Shown here: positions 24,226 through 32,711 of the stretch, one piece after another
Layout of the letters: every line of letters starts with the position of its first letter
Numbering within the stretch: position 1 is the first letter of the stretch
Source of the DNA: Yoonia sp.
Lineage (GTDB): Bacteria; Pseudomonadota; Alphaproteobacteria; Rhodobacterales; Rhodobacteraceae
Direction of reading: 5' to 3'
DNA length: 41,376 nucleotides
NCBI GenBank assembly: GCA_023955335.1
Contig: JAGSGF010000027.1
Location: 1 to 41,376 of the forward strand
Position numbers and translations under genes: made by a program
The notes under the pieces: generated by a model
Seen by the model: only the letters and a program-made list of their open reading frames with translations
Databases searched by the model: none
Told to the model about the DNA's origin: nothing

Positions 24226-25581
24226 ATGAAAAAGCTGATGATGGCCGCAGGCGGCGGAACACTTTTGGGTTTGATCGCAACGACCCAAATTGCGGGTCCT
24301 TTGCTCGCCCAAGAGGCGGCCAATAGTGCAAGCGTTTACGAACAGCTTGATCTGTTTGGCGATATCTTTGAACGCATACGTGCCGGTTACGTCGAAGACG
24401 TCGAAGAACAAGACCTGATCGAAGCCGCGATCAACGGGATGCTTACATCGCTTGATCCGCATTCCAGCTATCTATCCGCCGATGATGCCACCGCTATGCG
24501 TGTACAAACGCGTGGTGAATTTGGCGGGCTTGGCATTGAAGTTACCCAAGAAGAAGGTTGGGTCAAAGTCGTCTCGCCAATGGACGGCACGCCAGCTGAT
24601 GCTGCGGGTATTCTCGCAGGTGATTTCATCACAGCAGTTGACGGTGAAAATGTGCTTGGCCTGACGCTGGATGACGCAGTTGATCTGATGCGTGGCCCCG
24701 TCGGGTCCGAGATCGTGATTACGGTTGTGCGCGAAGGCGAAGTGGAACCGCTTGAGGTATCCATCATCCGCGACACGATCAAGCTGACAGCTGTGCGCAG
24801 CCGGACCGAAGGCAACGCCATTGTCCTGCGGATTGCCACGTTTAGCGATCAGACCTACCCGGACCTGAAATCCGGCCTGGAAGACCAAATCGCCGAGGCC
24901 GGAGGTTTGGATAACGTTGACGGGATCATCCTTGATCTGCGCAACAATCCAGGTGGCCTGTTGAACCAAGCGATCTATGTGTCCGATGCATTCTTAGAGG
25001 CTGGCGAAATCGTGTCTACCCGTGGCCGTGAACCAAACGACAGTGACCGCTATAATGCAGCTGTGGGCGATCTGGCCGATGGCAAGCCGATTGTTGTGCT
25101 GATCAACGGTGGCTCTGCCTCTGCGTCTGAAATCGTCGCAGGTGCGTTACAAGATCACCGTCGTGCGATCATTGTTGGCACCAAATCATTCGGCAAAGGG
25201 TCCGTGCAGACGGTTGTTCCATTGCAGGGCGACGGCGCCATGCGCCTGACCACTGCGCGGTATTACACCCCGTCTGGTCGGTCGATTCAGGCCTTGGGCA
25301 TTTCGCCGGATATCATCGTCGAACAGCCGCGCGCCCGTCCGTCCGATGAAGAAGAGGAAGACGCAACAGGTTTCCGGTCTGAGGCTGATCTACGTGGGTC
25401 ACTGGACAATGACAGCCTGACCGAAGACGAAATTCGCCAGATTGAAGAAGACCGCGACCGCGCCCAAGCCGCTGCCGCACTGCGTGAAGATGACTATCAA
25501 CTGGCCTATGCGATCGACATCCTTAAGGGGCTGAACGCGCTTGGTCCACAGACGACTAAAGTTGCAACTGACAGCAATTAA
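24226..25581 (+). CDS. ctpA: C-terminal processing peptidase (S41 family, CtpA-like)
   Basis: This 451-residue periplasmic protease has an N-terminal hydrophobic signal (GGTLLGLIATTQIAGPLL), a PDZ domain at about 100-170 (GGLGIEVTQEEGWVKVVSPMD) and an S41 catalytic domain. Catalytic Ser and Lys lie in NGGSASASEIVAGAL and GTKSFGKGSVQT. The acidic tail (PSDEEEEDATG) is variable in the family. Such proteases trim or degrade periplasmic proteins and cell-wall hydrolases, so the adjacency to an EnvC-like activator is functionally plausible. It ends the plus-strand unit before a strong terminator. Confidence 0.93.
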   Translation: MKKLMMAAGGGTLLGLIATTQIAGPLLAQEAANSASVYEQLDLFGDIFERIRAGYVEDVEEQDLIEAAINGMLTSLDPHSSYLSADDATAMRVQTRGEFGGLGIEVTQEEGWVKVVSPMDGTPADAAGILAGDFITAVDGENVLGLTLDDAVDLMRGPVGSEIVITVVREGEVEPLEVSIIRDTIKLTAVRSRTEGNAIVLRIATFSDQTYPDLKSGLEDQIAEAGGLDNVDGIILDLRNNPGGLLNQAIYVSDAFLEAGEIVSTRGREPNDSDRYNAAVGDLADGKPIVVLINGGSASASEIVAGALQDHRRAIIVGTKSFGKGSVQTVVPLQGDGAMRLTTARYYTPSGRSIQALGISPDIIVEQPRARPSDEEEEDATGFRSEADLRGSLDNDSLTEDEIRQIEEDRDRAQAAAALREDDYQLAYAIDILKGLNALGPQTTKVATDSN

Positions 25582-25597
25582 ACCCGCATACAAAACG

Positions 25598-25638
25598 CAA
25601 AAAGGCCCCGCTAGGTTTGCACCTGCGGGGCTTTTTTT
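25598..25638. terminator. bidirectional terminator between ctpA and the FAD dehydrogenase gene
   Basis: GCCCCGC and GCGGGGC form a seven-pair stem (25605-25611 with 25625-25631), with an A-run on the left and TTTTTTT on the right. It serves both convergent genes. Confidence 0.88.
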
Positions 25639-25650
25639 AATGGCTAGACC

Positions 25651-28095
25651 TTACGCTTTAACGCGTTCCGATTTTGGATCATAGAACGGTTTGAGGCTTG
25701 CCTCGGCCTTGACCCGCGTGCCCATGACGTCGATTTCATAGGTAGACGCCAAGACGTCAGCAACACTTTCGCCCTGACACGGCACATAGCCCATGCCCAT
25801 CGCTGCACCCACGTGGTGGCCGTAAACACCCGACGACAAATACCCCACGACGTCGCCGTCACGCATGACAGGTTCGTTGTGATACAAAAGCGGCTCTGGA
25901 TCGGTCAGCTTGAACTGGACCAAACGGCTGTTCAGGCCCTCGTCCTTTTTGCGCAATACAGCATCGCGTCCGATAAACGCAGGCTTGTCGGTTTTCACAG
26001 CAAAGCCAAGACCTGCCTCGAGCACGTGATCCTCAGCGGTGATGTCATGACCAAAGTGCCGGAACCCTTTTTCGATCCGGCCGGCGTCCATCATATGCAT
26101 GCCGCACAGCTTGACGCCCATGTCCTGGCCTGCAGCATGCAACGTTTCAAACGCATGTGCGGCCATGTCGGAGGATACGTACACTTCCCAGCCAAGCTCG
26201 CCCACGTAAGTCACGCGGTGGACCCGCGCCATGCCCATACCAAGTTCGATCTCTTGCGCTGTCCCAAACGGGTTTACGTCGTTCGAGAAATCATTGGGCG
26301 ACACGGCTTGCAGCAATTTGCGCGCATTGGGGCCCATGATGGCAAGCACACCTTCGCCAGCGGTGACATCCGTAATGACAACATTATGGTCGCCAATATT
26401 GCGCTGCATCCAGACCTGATCAGCCAAGCGCGTGGCCGCTGGGGTCACCACAAGGAACGTCGTTTCAGACAGGCGGGTGACGGTCACATCCGCCTCGATC
26501 CCCGCCTTGTTGTTCAGGAATTGCGTGTAGACGATTTTACCCACCGGCACATCATATTGACCGCCGCCGACATTGTTCATGAACGCCACGGCATCGCGCC
26601 CTTCGACGCGGATTTTCCCGAAAGATGACATGTCATACATGCCAACATTGGTCCGCACCGCATCCAATTCAGCCGCGACATTGCCAAAGAAGTTCTGTCG
26701 CTTCCAAGAATATTCGTATTCCGGTGCCTGCCCTTCGTTTGCAAACCAATTGGCACGTTCCCAGCCCGCCAATTCGCCCATAACGGCGCCTTGATCCAGC
26801 AGATGCTGGTGAAACGGTGTGCGGCGAATGCCCCGCGCTGTCGCCTTTTGACGAAACGGGAAATGGTCGGCGTAAAGCAAGCCCAGCGTTTCTTTGGACC
26901 GCTCAAACAGGTAATGTTTGTTGCCTTGGAACGGCTGCATCCGGCTGATGTCCACGTCGCCAAGATCAAACGGCTTTTCGCCCGCATCCATCCACGCCGC
27001 AAGCGCTTGGCCTGCCCCACCAGCGGATTGAATACCGATGGAGTTAAAGCCAGCAGCGACCCAAACATTGTCCATCTCGGGGGCGAGCCCAAGGTGGTAG
27101 GCATCATCAGGCGTGAACGATTCAGGTCCGTTAAAGAACGTATGGATACCCGCCTGCGCCAACATCGGCATGCGGTTGACGGCGTGTTCCAGGATTGGCT
27201 CGAAATGATCAAAATCTTCGGGCAGCTGGTCAAATTCAAAGTCTTTTGGGATACCGTGCATCGCCCACGGCTTGGCGTTGGGTTCAAACGCACCCAGTAG
27301 GATTTTCCCCGCATCTTCTTTGTAATACGCGCATTCATCGGGGACCCGCAGAACTGGCATTTGGGTCAGTCCGGCAATCGCCTCGGTCACGATGTAAAAG
27401 TGTTCGCAGGCATGCAGCGGTACGTTCACGCCCGCCATGCGGCCAACCTCATGACCCCACATGCCACCACAGTTCACGATCATGTCGCAGTCGATTGTAC
27501 CTGTGTCGGTGCCATTGTTCCAATTTACAGATTTCACGCGACGACCGTCGCGATTAATCTTGGTCACCGCGGTGCGTTCAATCACTTGAGCACCATTTTG
27601 ACGCGCGCCTTTGGCCAAAGCCAACGCGATGTTGGCAGGGTCGCCCTGACCGTCACGCGGCAGGTAAACGCCAGCGGTCACACCGTCGATGTTCAGGTGC
27701 TCGTAGCGTTCTTTGACTTCTTTGGGGCTGATTTCTTCAACCTCAACGCCAAAAGCGCGGGCCATGGCCGCTTGCCGGAAAATCTCTTCTTTGCGTTCTT
27801 CGGTGAGGGCAGCAGTGATGGACCCAACCCGCTTGAACCCAGTCGCCACACCTGTTTCCGCTTCCAGCTTGCCGTACAGCTCTTGCGAATATTTCGCGAG
27901 CTTGGTCATGTTGGCCGTCGCACGAAGTTGCGCAATCAAGCCTGCCGCATGCCACGTTGTCCCAGACGTCAGCTGTTTGCGTTCCAGCAGCACGACATCT
28001 TTCCAGCCCAGCTTGGCCAAGTGATACGCAACGGAACACCCGATAACACCACCGCCAATGATAACGACGCGGGCAGAAGTAGGGACATTGGCCAT
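25651..28095 (-). CDS. FAD-dependent dimethylglycine/sarcosine dehydrogenase-type protein with GcvT domain
   Basis: This 814-residue fusion starts with a Rossmann FAD motif (VVIIGGGVIGCSVAYHL, about 10-27), then SGTTWHAAG, whose histidine corresponds to the covalent FAD-attachment His of DMGDH/SARDH. It ends in GcvT-like folate-binding domains (GELGWEVYV, then MMDAGRIEKGFRHFGHDI). The family removes methyl groups from dimethylglycine or sarcosine and passes the one-carbon unit to tetrahydrofolate. It is last in the set with BHMT and a second paralogue. Which of the two takes dimethylglycine cannot be told from sequence. Confidence 0.9.
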   Translation of the reverse strand: MANVPTSARVVIIGGGVIGCSVAYHLAKLGWKDVVLLERKQLTSGTTWHAAGLIAQLRATANMTKLAKYSQELYGKLEAETGVATGFKRVGSITAALTEERKEEIFRQAAMARAFGVEVEEISPKEVKERYEHLNIDGVTAGVYLPRDGQGDPANIALALAKGARQNGAQVIERTAVTKINRDGRRVKSVNWNNGTDTGTIDCDMIVNCGGMWGHEVGRMAGVNVPLHACEHFYIVTEAIAGLTQMPVLRVPDECAYYKEDAGKILLGAFEPNAKPWAMHGIPKDFEFDQLPEDFDHFEPILEHAVNRMPMLAQAGIHTFFNGPESFTPDDAYHLGLAPEMDNVWVAAGFNSIGIQSAGGAGQALAAWMDAGEKPFDLGDVDISRMQPFQGNKHYLFERSKETLGLLYADHFPFRQKATARGIRRTPFHQHLLDQGAVMGELAGWERANWFANEGQAPEYEYSWKRQNFFGNVAAELDAVRTNVGMYDMSSFGKIRVEGRDAVAFMNNVGGGQYDVPVGKIVYTQFLNNKAGIEADVTVTRLSETTFLVVTPAATRLADQVWMQRNIGDHNVVITDVTAGEGVLAIMGPNARKLLQAVSPNDFSNDVNPFGTAQEIELGMGMARVHRVTYVGELGWEVYVSSDMAAHAFETLHAAGQDMGVKLCGMHMMDAGRIEKGFRHFGHDITAEDHVLEAGLGFAVKTDKPAFIGRDAVLRKKDEGLNSRLVQFKLTDPEPLLYHNEPVMRDGDVVGYLSSGVYGHHVGAAMGMGYVPCQGESVADVLASTYEIDVMGTRVKAEASLKPFYDPKSERVKA

Positions 28096-28107
28096 GACGG
28101 TCTTTCC

Positions 28108-28974
28108 TTATTTGAAACGCGCCACAAGGGCAGCAATATGCGCGGGGCCGACCTCACAGCAGCCCCCGATCACAGTGGCCCCCGCGTCGACCCAAGTTTG
28201 AGCGAAATCAGCATAACGGGCAGGTCCAAGGTCAGTGCGCGCCTCAAGCGCGTCAACAGTCGCCCCGATGTGATCAAAGTTATCGGCAATGCCCGTGAAC
28301 CCGTTGGCATATGCACCGACCGTCACGCCAGTCCCTGCCAGCAACGGAATCGCTTGGCTGACGGCTTCGGGCAATGAACAGTTGATCGACACGACATGCG
28401 GGTTAAATTCCGCGATCAATGGAAGGACGTCTGCAATCGGTTCACCCGACCGCAGTTTCGTCCCGTCGGTGTCATCGACAGACAATGACAGCCAGACAGG
28501 TTTACCGGTCACGCCTGCCCCCATAAGGCCGCCACGGGCCTGATCAACCGACGACATTGTCTCTAGGATATGCCCTTCAACAAAGGGGGCATGAAGACGG
28601 GCCAAGTGGGCGTAAACTTCGGCAGCCTGCCCGGCAGGTGGGCATTTGTCGGGTTGATATGAAAACCCTTGCGGGCCAAGCGCCCCAAGCACCAATCCAC
28701 TGCCATGCGCATCACGCGACCGGCAGGCCAACTCACAGGCCAATACAGCAAGGCGGTCCAGCTGGTCACCGATACCGTGCGCATCCAGACGATCAGGTAA
28801 AATAGAATAGCTGTTGGTCGTTGCAGCGTCTGCCCCGGCAGCAAAATATGCATCGTGCACGTCACGCACCATTTGAGGGTCATCCAACAACGCCTGAACT
28901 GACCAAAGCCCTGTTGCTTTGCCCGCGCGCGCCACCAGTTCTTGGCCCATTCCACCATCAAGTATCATAATCAT
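28108..28974 (-). CDS. homocysteine S-methyltransferase family protein (probable betaine-homocysteine methyltransferase)
   Basis: This 288-residue protein begins ILDGGMGQEL. It has the zinc cysteines of the pfam02574 fold: one in VSINCSLPE and a pair in VIGGCCEVGP. It would move a methyl group to homocysteine, giving methionine. Because it lies between two dimethylglycine/sarcosine-dehydrogenase-type genes, glycine betaine is the most likely donor, yielding dimethylglycine for its neighbours. It is 12 bp from the downstream dehydrogenase gene and 63 bp from the upstream one. S-methylmethionine is an alternative donor. Confidence 0.88.
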   Translation of the reverse strand: MIMILDGGMGQELVARAGKATGLWSVQALLDDPQMVRDVHDAYFAAGADAATTNSYSILPDRLDAHGIGDQLDRLAVLACELACRSRDAHGSGLVLGALGPQGFSYQPDKCPPAGQAAEVYAHLARLHAPFVEGHILETMSSVDQARGGLMGAGVTGKPVWLSLSVDDTDGTKLRSGEPIADVLPLIAEFNPHVVSINCSLPEAVSQAIPLLAGTGVTVGAYANGFTGIADNFDHIGATVDALEARTDLGPARYADFAQTWVDAGATVIGGCCEVGPAHIAALVARFK

Positions 28975-29037
28975 TCGGTAACCCTTTTGTCCTTGCTGCC
29001 TGCTAACGTTTTCACGACGGCGAGTGTTTCATTGGCG

Positions 29038-31488
29038 CTATGCCCGAATGCGAGCATTTTCAGCGTCCCACAAGGGCGCGTCGTCTTGCACTGTTGCGGC
29101 CACGTTTTGGCCAAAGATGTTCACAATGACCTGTGTCCCTGCAACCGCCAGATCGGACCGGAGCATCGCCAGCGCGATCGACTTATTCACGCGGTAACCA
29201 TACGCACCCGACGTGGTTTCGCCCACAACTACGCCGTCATACAGAACCGTCGACATATAGGGCGCATCTGCCGCGCAGTCCTCATTCATCATCAGCGTCG
29301 CGAAGCGCTTTTTGCTGCCCTGCTGCTTTTCAGCGAGCAACGCCGCCTTGCCAGGGAAATCTTGAGGCTTGTCGAACTTGATAAACCGTTCCATCCCGCC
29401 TTCGAGCAAGGAATAGTCTGTCGTCAAATCACCCTTCCATGCGCGATACCCTTTTTCGATCCGCAAAGAGTTCAACGCATACATCCCAAACGGGACAGCG
29501 CCAGCCCCCAGCACGGCATCATAAAGAGCGGGCATCTGGGCATTAGTCGCGTGAACTTCCCAGCCCAGCTCGCCAGCAAAAGACACACGCGCAAGCGCGC
29601 AATCAATGCCCGCCACCTTGGCAGATTGATGGCTCAACCATCCCAGCGATAGGTCAGCGTCTGTGCCCAGCGCTTTGAACAAATCACGTGCCTGAGGGCC
29701 AGTCACAATGAGCGTGGAAAATTCAGTTGTGTGATCTGTCAGGCTTAGGGTGGCAGGCAAGCTGTCACGCAGCATTTCAAAATCGTGCCACTGCGCGCTG
29801 GCAGCCGTGATCAAGGTGAACGTGTCTTCACCGTGACGCATCACCGACATCTCTGTCAAAATCCGCCCACGGCTGTCTGCAAAATACGCAAGGTTCATGC
29901 GTCCGATTTTTGGCAGTGCGCCAGCGATCATACCGCGCAGCCATTCGGCGGCACCGTCACCAGAGAGATTGAACCTTGAGAACCCCGGCAGGTCGAGAAC
30001 ACCAACGCCGTCGCGCACCGCTTCGCATTCTTCTTTGATGCGCTGCTGCCACGGGCCTTTGCGATCCCATGTGTGGGTCGCTTCCTCGGTTGTATTGTCG
30101 CCATCTTTGGCGAACCAATTGGCCCGCTCCCAACCGTTATATGCGCCCATGACGCCGCCCAATTCCACAACCTTTTCGTGATTTGGCGACAGCTTTTTGT
30201 CGCGTGCTGCAGGCCATTCATGTTGCGGGAAATGCATCGCATATTCGTGGCCGTAAACTTCCATGGCCTTGCGGTCACAATAATCCTGATCGGTGTAGTC
30301 AGTGTAACGACGCGGGTCGACGGCCCACATATCCCATTCAGTTTCGCCCTCGGTTATCCATTCGGCCATCACCTTGCCCGCGCCACCACCTTGGGTGATG
30401 CCAAAGGTGAACACGCAGGCCTCATAAGCATTTGGCACGCCGGGCATAGGTCCCATGAGAGGCAAACCATCAGGCGCATATGGGATTGGTCCGTTGATGA
30501 CACGGCCAACGCCACTGGTGCCAAGGATCGGCACACGCGCCATCGCATCCTCAATATACCACTCAAGGCGCTCAAGATCGTCTGGAAACAACTGGAAACT
30601 AAAGTCTTCGGGCATCGGGTCTGTCGGCGTCATCCAGTGGCCCCTGCAGTTCCGTTCGTAGGGGCCAAGATTCAGGCCGTTTTTATCCTGACGCAGGTAA
30701 TAGGAACTATCGACATCGCGCAGCAGCGGGATTTTGCGGCCTTGGGTTTCGGTCCATTCCTTAAGTTCGGGAATTTCTTCGGTCAGGAAAAACTGGTGCG
30801 ACATGGTGGCCATCGGCACGGTCCGCCCGCCATAAGGCCTGAACCATTCGCCGACGCGCTGCGCATAATAGCCGGCGGCATTCACCACCTTTTCGCAGCG
30901 AATATCACCTTTGTCAGTGTGCACGATCCATTCGTCACCATCGCGGGTCACACCGGTGGCGGGACAGAACCGTTCAATACGCGCGCCCAGCGCACGGGCG
31001 CCTTTGGCCAAGGCTTGGGTCAATTGCGCAGGATCAATGTCACCATCATCTGGATCCCACATACCGCCAACAAGGTCGTGCGTCTCAAGAAACGGATAGG
31101 CGTCTTGCATGTCCTGATTGGTCATCATTTCGATGCTAAGACCCTGATAGTTGGCCATCGCGCGGGCGCGTTCAAATTCCTGCATCCGCTCTTTGGAATG
31201 CGCCAACCGGATGGACCCCGTGACGTGATAATTCATCGGGTAGTCGACCTTTTCAGCCAGCCCCGCATAAAGCCCGAGCGAATACCGCTGCATGTTCATG
31301 ATCGCCCAACTGGTACTAAACGAGGGGCAATTGCCAGCCGCGTGCCATGTCGACCCCGCGGTCAATTCGTTCTTTTCCAGCAGAACACAATCAGTCCAAC
31401 CCGCCAGCGCGAGATGGTAAAGCGTGGATACACCGACGACGCCGCCGCCGATAATTACCACACGGGCCGTTGTTGGGAAATCGCTCAT
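29038..31488 (-). CDS. FAD-dependent dimethylglycine dehydrogenase-type protein with GcvT domain
   Basis: This 816-residue paralogue of the protein at 25651-28095 has the same order: FAD motif VVIIGGGVVGVSTLYHL, covalent-FAD motif AGSTWHAAGNCP, a central DAO region, and C-terminal GcvT domains (GELGWEVHA, RIEKGYRAWKGDL). The two differ clearly in the substrate region (SFSTSWAIMNMQRYS here), which suggests consecutive demethylation steps. It follows the XRE-cupin regulator after 75 bp. Confidence 0.9.
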   Translation of the reverse strand: MSDFPTTARVVIIGGGVVGVSTLYHLALAGWTDCVLLEKNELTAGSTWHAAGNCPSFSTSWAIMNMQRYSLGLYAGLAEKVDYPMNYHVTGSIRLAHSKERMQEFERARAMANYQGLSIEMMTNQDMQDAYPFLETHDLVGGMWDPDDGDIDPAQLTQALAKGARALGARIERFCPATGVTRDGDEWIVHTDKGDIRCEKVVNAAGYYAQRVGEWFRPYGGRTVPMATMSHQFFLTEEIPELKEWTETQGRKIPLLRDVDSSYYLRQDKNGLNLGPYERNCRGHWMTPTDPMPEDFSFQLFPDDLERLEWYIEDAMARVPILGTSGVGRVINGPIPYAPDGLPLMGPMPGVPNAYEACVFTFGITQGGGAGKVMAEWITEGETEWDMWAVDPRRYTDYTDQDYCDRKAMEVYGHEYAMHFPQHEWPAARDKKLSPNHEKVVELGGVMGAYNGWERANWFAKDGDNTTEEATHTWDRKGPWQQRIKEECEAVRDGVGVLDLPGFSRFNLSGDGAAEWLRGMIAGALPKIGRMNLAYFADSRGRILTEMSVMRHGEDTFTLITAASAQWHDFEMLRDSLPATLSLTDHTTEFSTLIVTGPQARDLFKALGTDADLSLGWLSHQSAKVAGIDCALARVSFAGELGWEVHATNAQMPALYDAVLGAGAVPFGMYALNSLRIEKGYRAWKGDLTTDYSLLEGGMERFIKFDKPQDFPGKAALLAEKQQGSKKRFATLMMNEDCAADAPYMSTVLYDGVVVGETTSGAYGYRVNKSIALAMLRSDLAVAGTQVIVNIFGQNVAATVQDDAPLWDAENARIRA

Positions 31489-31563
31489 GTGTCTTGCTCC
31501 TGTTGTCGGACTGTGCCGGAAATATTGTCGTTGTCGCCCTTTGGGGACGGGATTTTATGCCCG

Positions 31564-32133
31564 TCAGTAGACTGGCGGTGCGATAACCCAGATCGCCATG
31601 CAAGGCACATCATGGGGATTGGACCAGCGATAATGCTGACCACGAATGCGAAAACTATCGCCCGGATTCAGGTGGAAACGGGTGTCATCAATCCACAAAT
31701 CAAGCTGGCCAGATACGATGTAACCCAATTCCTGGGTCGGACGGCAGACAGCCTCTGTCATGGTTGCCGCTGCCTCGAACGTGGAATGCACAACCTCAAA
31801 GTCATCGGTCAGGTCAGGCGAAAGCAGTTCCTCAACGAGACCCGCTTCACGAGACCCGATCGGGCGACGGGCCGTTTTACGCACAATATAGCCCTCTTCG
31901 CCCACAGCCGCCGCAACGCGAAACAAGCTGGACACAGACACATCCAACATCCGCGCAAAAGCGCGCAGATCGTCGATGCTTGGCTCTGATATGTCGCGTT
32001 CAACCTGACTAAGCCAGCCAACCGATTTGCCCAGATCATCCGCCATCGCGGCAAGCGTCAAGCCACGCGCCTTGCGCAAGGCCCGTAAATCCGCGCCCAA
32101 TGTGCGCACGTCAGCTGGTAGGTCATGAAGCAT
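31564..32133 (-). CDS. XRE-family regulator with C-terminal cupin sensor
   Basis: This 189-residue protein has an N-terminal helix-turn-helix (about 12-66: LRALRKARGLTLAAMADDLGK, then VGWLSQVERDISEPSI) and a C-terminal cupin (about 115-185, with LGYIVSGQLDLWI and LNPGDSFRIRG). Such regulators often bind a catabolite or amine through the cupin. It is the first gene before the betaine-demethylation set and has two 23-bp inverted repeats just upstream, so it probably controls itself and that set. The direction of control is not evident. Confidence 0.88.
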   Translation of the reverse strand: MLHDLPADVRTLGADLRALRKARGLTLAAMADDLGKSVGWLSQVERDISEPSIDDLRAFARMLDVSVSSLFRVAAAVGEEGYIVRKTARRPIGSREAGLVEELLSPDLTDDFEVVHSTFEAAATMTEAVCRPTQELGYIVSGQLDLWIDDTRFHLNPGDSFRIRGQHYRWSNPHDVPCMAIWVIAPPVY

Positions 32134-32143
32134 AGTGATTCCG

Positions 32144-32166
32144 TGAAAATTATGGATCAGTTTTCA
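32144..32166. promoter_or_regulatory. operator-like repeat TGAAAA-N11-TTTTCA, copy 1
   Basis: This 23-bp perfect-arm inverted repeat lies 11 bp upstream of the XRE-cupin start. A second 23-bp site of the same format lies 39 bp further upstream (start to start). It is the likely autoregulatory binding site. Confidence 0.6.
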
Positions 32167-32182
32167 TGGTGCCCGATAATCA

Positions 32183-32205
32183 TGAAAACGCAAAGCAAAA
32201 TTTCA
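32183..32205. promoter_or_regulatory. operator-like repeat TGAAAA-N11-ATTTCA, copy 2
   Basis: This second 23-bp site has one mismatch in the right arm. It is confined to the 83-bp gap between the methionine sulfoxide reductase gene and the XRE-cupin gene. Confidence 0.55.
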
Positions 32206-32216
32206 CGCAAATAAAG

Positions 32217-32675
32217 TTATCTTGCGGCAGCGAAGGTCGCCTTCAAAATTGATGCCATATGCGTCGCGTCATTGCCGTCAAACGCAGCGGGCTCATTGCT
32301 GTCGATGTCAAACACACCAAGCAATGTCCCCGCGCCATTCCAAACCGGCAACACCAGCTCGGACCGCGTGGAGCTTGCACAAGCAATATGACCTGCAAAC
32401 GCATCGACATCGGCCACCAACTGTATGGCTCCGGTACGCGCGGCCGCGCCACAGACACCACGAGAAAATGGGATCACGAGGCAACCGTGCCCGCCTTGGT
32501 AAGGGCCGATTTTCAATAGTTCTGGCGCAGTAACGCGGTAAAATCCCGTCCAATCGAACCGCGCATCCGCATGGTGAACTTCGCATGCGACCGTCGCCAT
32601 CAAGGCCACTGCATCGGTTTCACCTTCCGTGAGGGCCGCAATTGTTTTTGCCAAAAAGTCGTAATCAACGCGCAT
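32217..32675 (-). CDS. msrC: free methionine-(R)-sulfoxide reductase (GAF domain)
   Basis: This 152-residue GAF-domain protein has the fRMsr signature IGPYQGGHGCLVIPFSRGVCG, followed by VADVDAFAGHIACASSTRSELVLPV. Cysteines at 65, 75 and 99 repeat the exact 10- and 24-residue spacing of the E. coli enzyme (84, 94, 118). It reduces free Met-R-sulfoxide using thioredoxin. It lies next to a cluster predicted to make methionine from betaine, a sensible association. The upstream thiolase stops 36 bp away. Confidence 0.92.
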   Translation of the reverse strand: MRVDYDFLAKTIAALTEGETDAVALMATVACEVHHADARFDWTGFYRVTAPELLKIGPYQGGHGCLVIPFSRGVCGAAARTGAIQLVADVDAFAGHIACASSTRSELVLPVWNGAGTLLGVFDIDSNEPAAFDGNDATHMASILKATFAAAR

Positions 32676-32711
32676 CGCTTGATCCTTTGCGGTGTTTTAG
32701 GTCGAAATAAG

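Noticed and set aside
27361..28377. A 338-codon plus-strand open frame
   Set aside because: It is a shadow of the FAD dehydrogenase and BHMT genes; composition is typical of antisense to GC-rich coding DNA.
30073..31989. A 638-codon open frame on the plus strand
   Set aside because: It is antisense to the dimethylglycine dehydrogenase-type gene and the XRE-cupin gene. Its translation is His/Arg-rich with no family features, while the minus strand encodes clear proteins.
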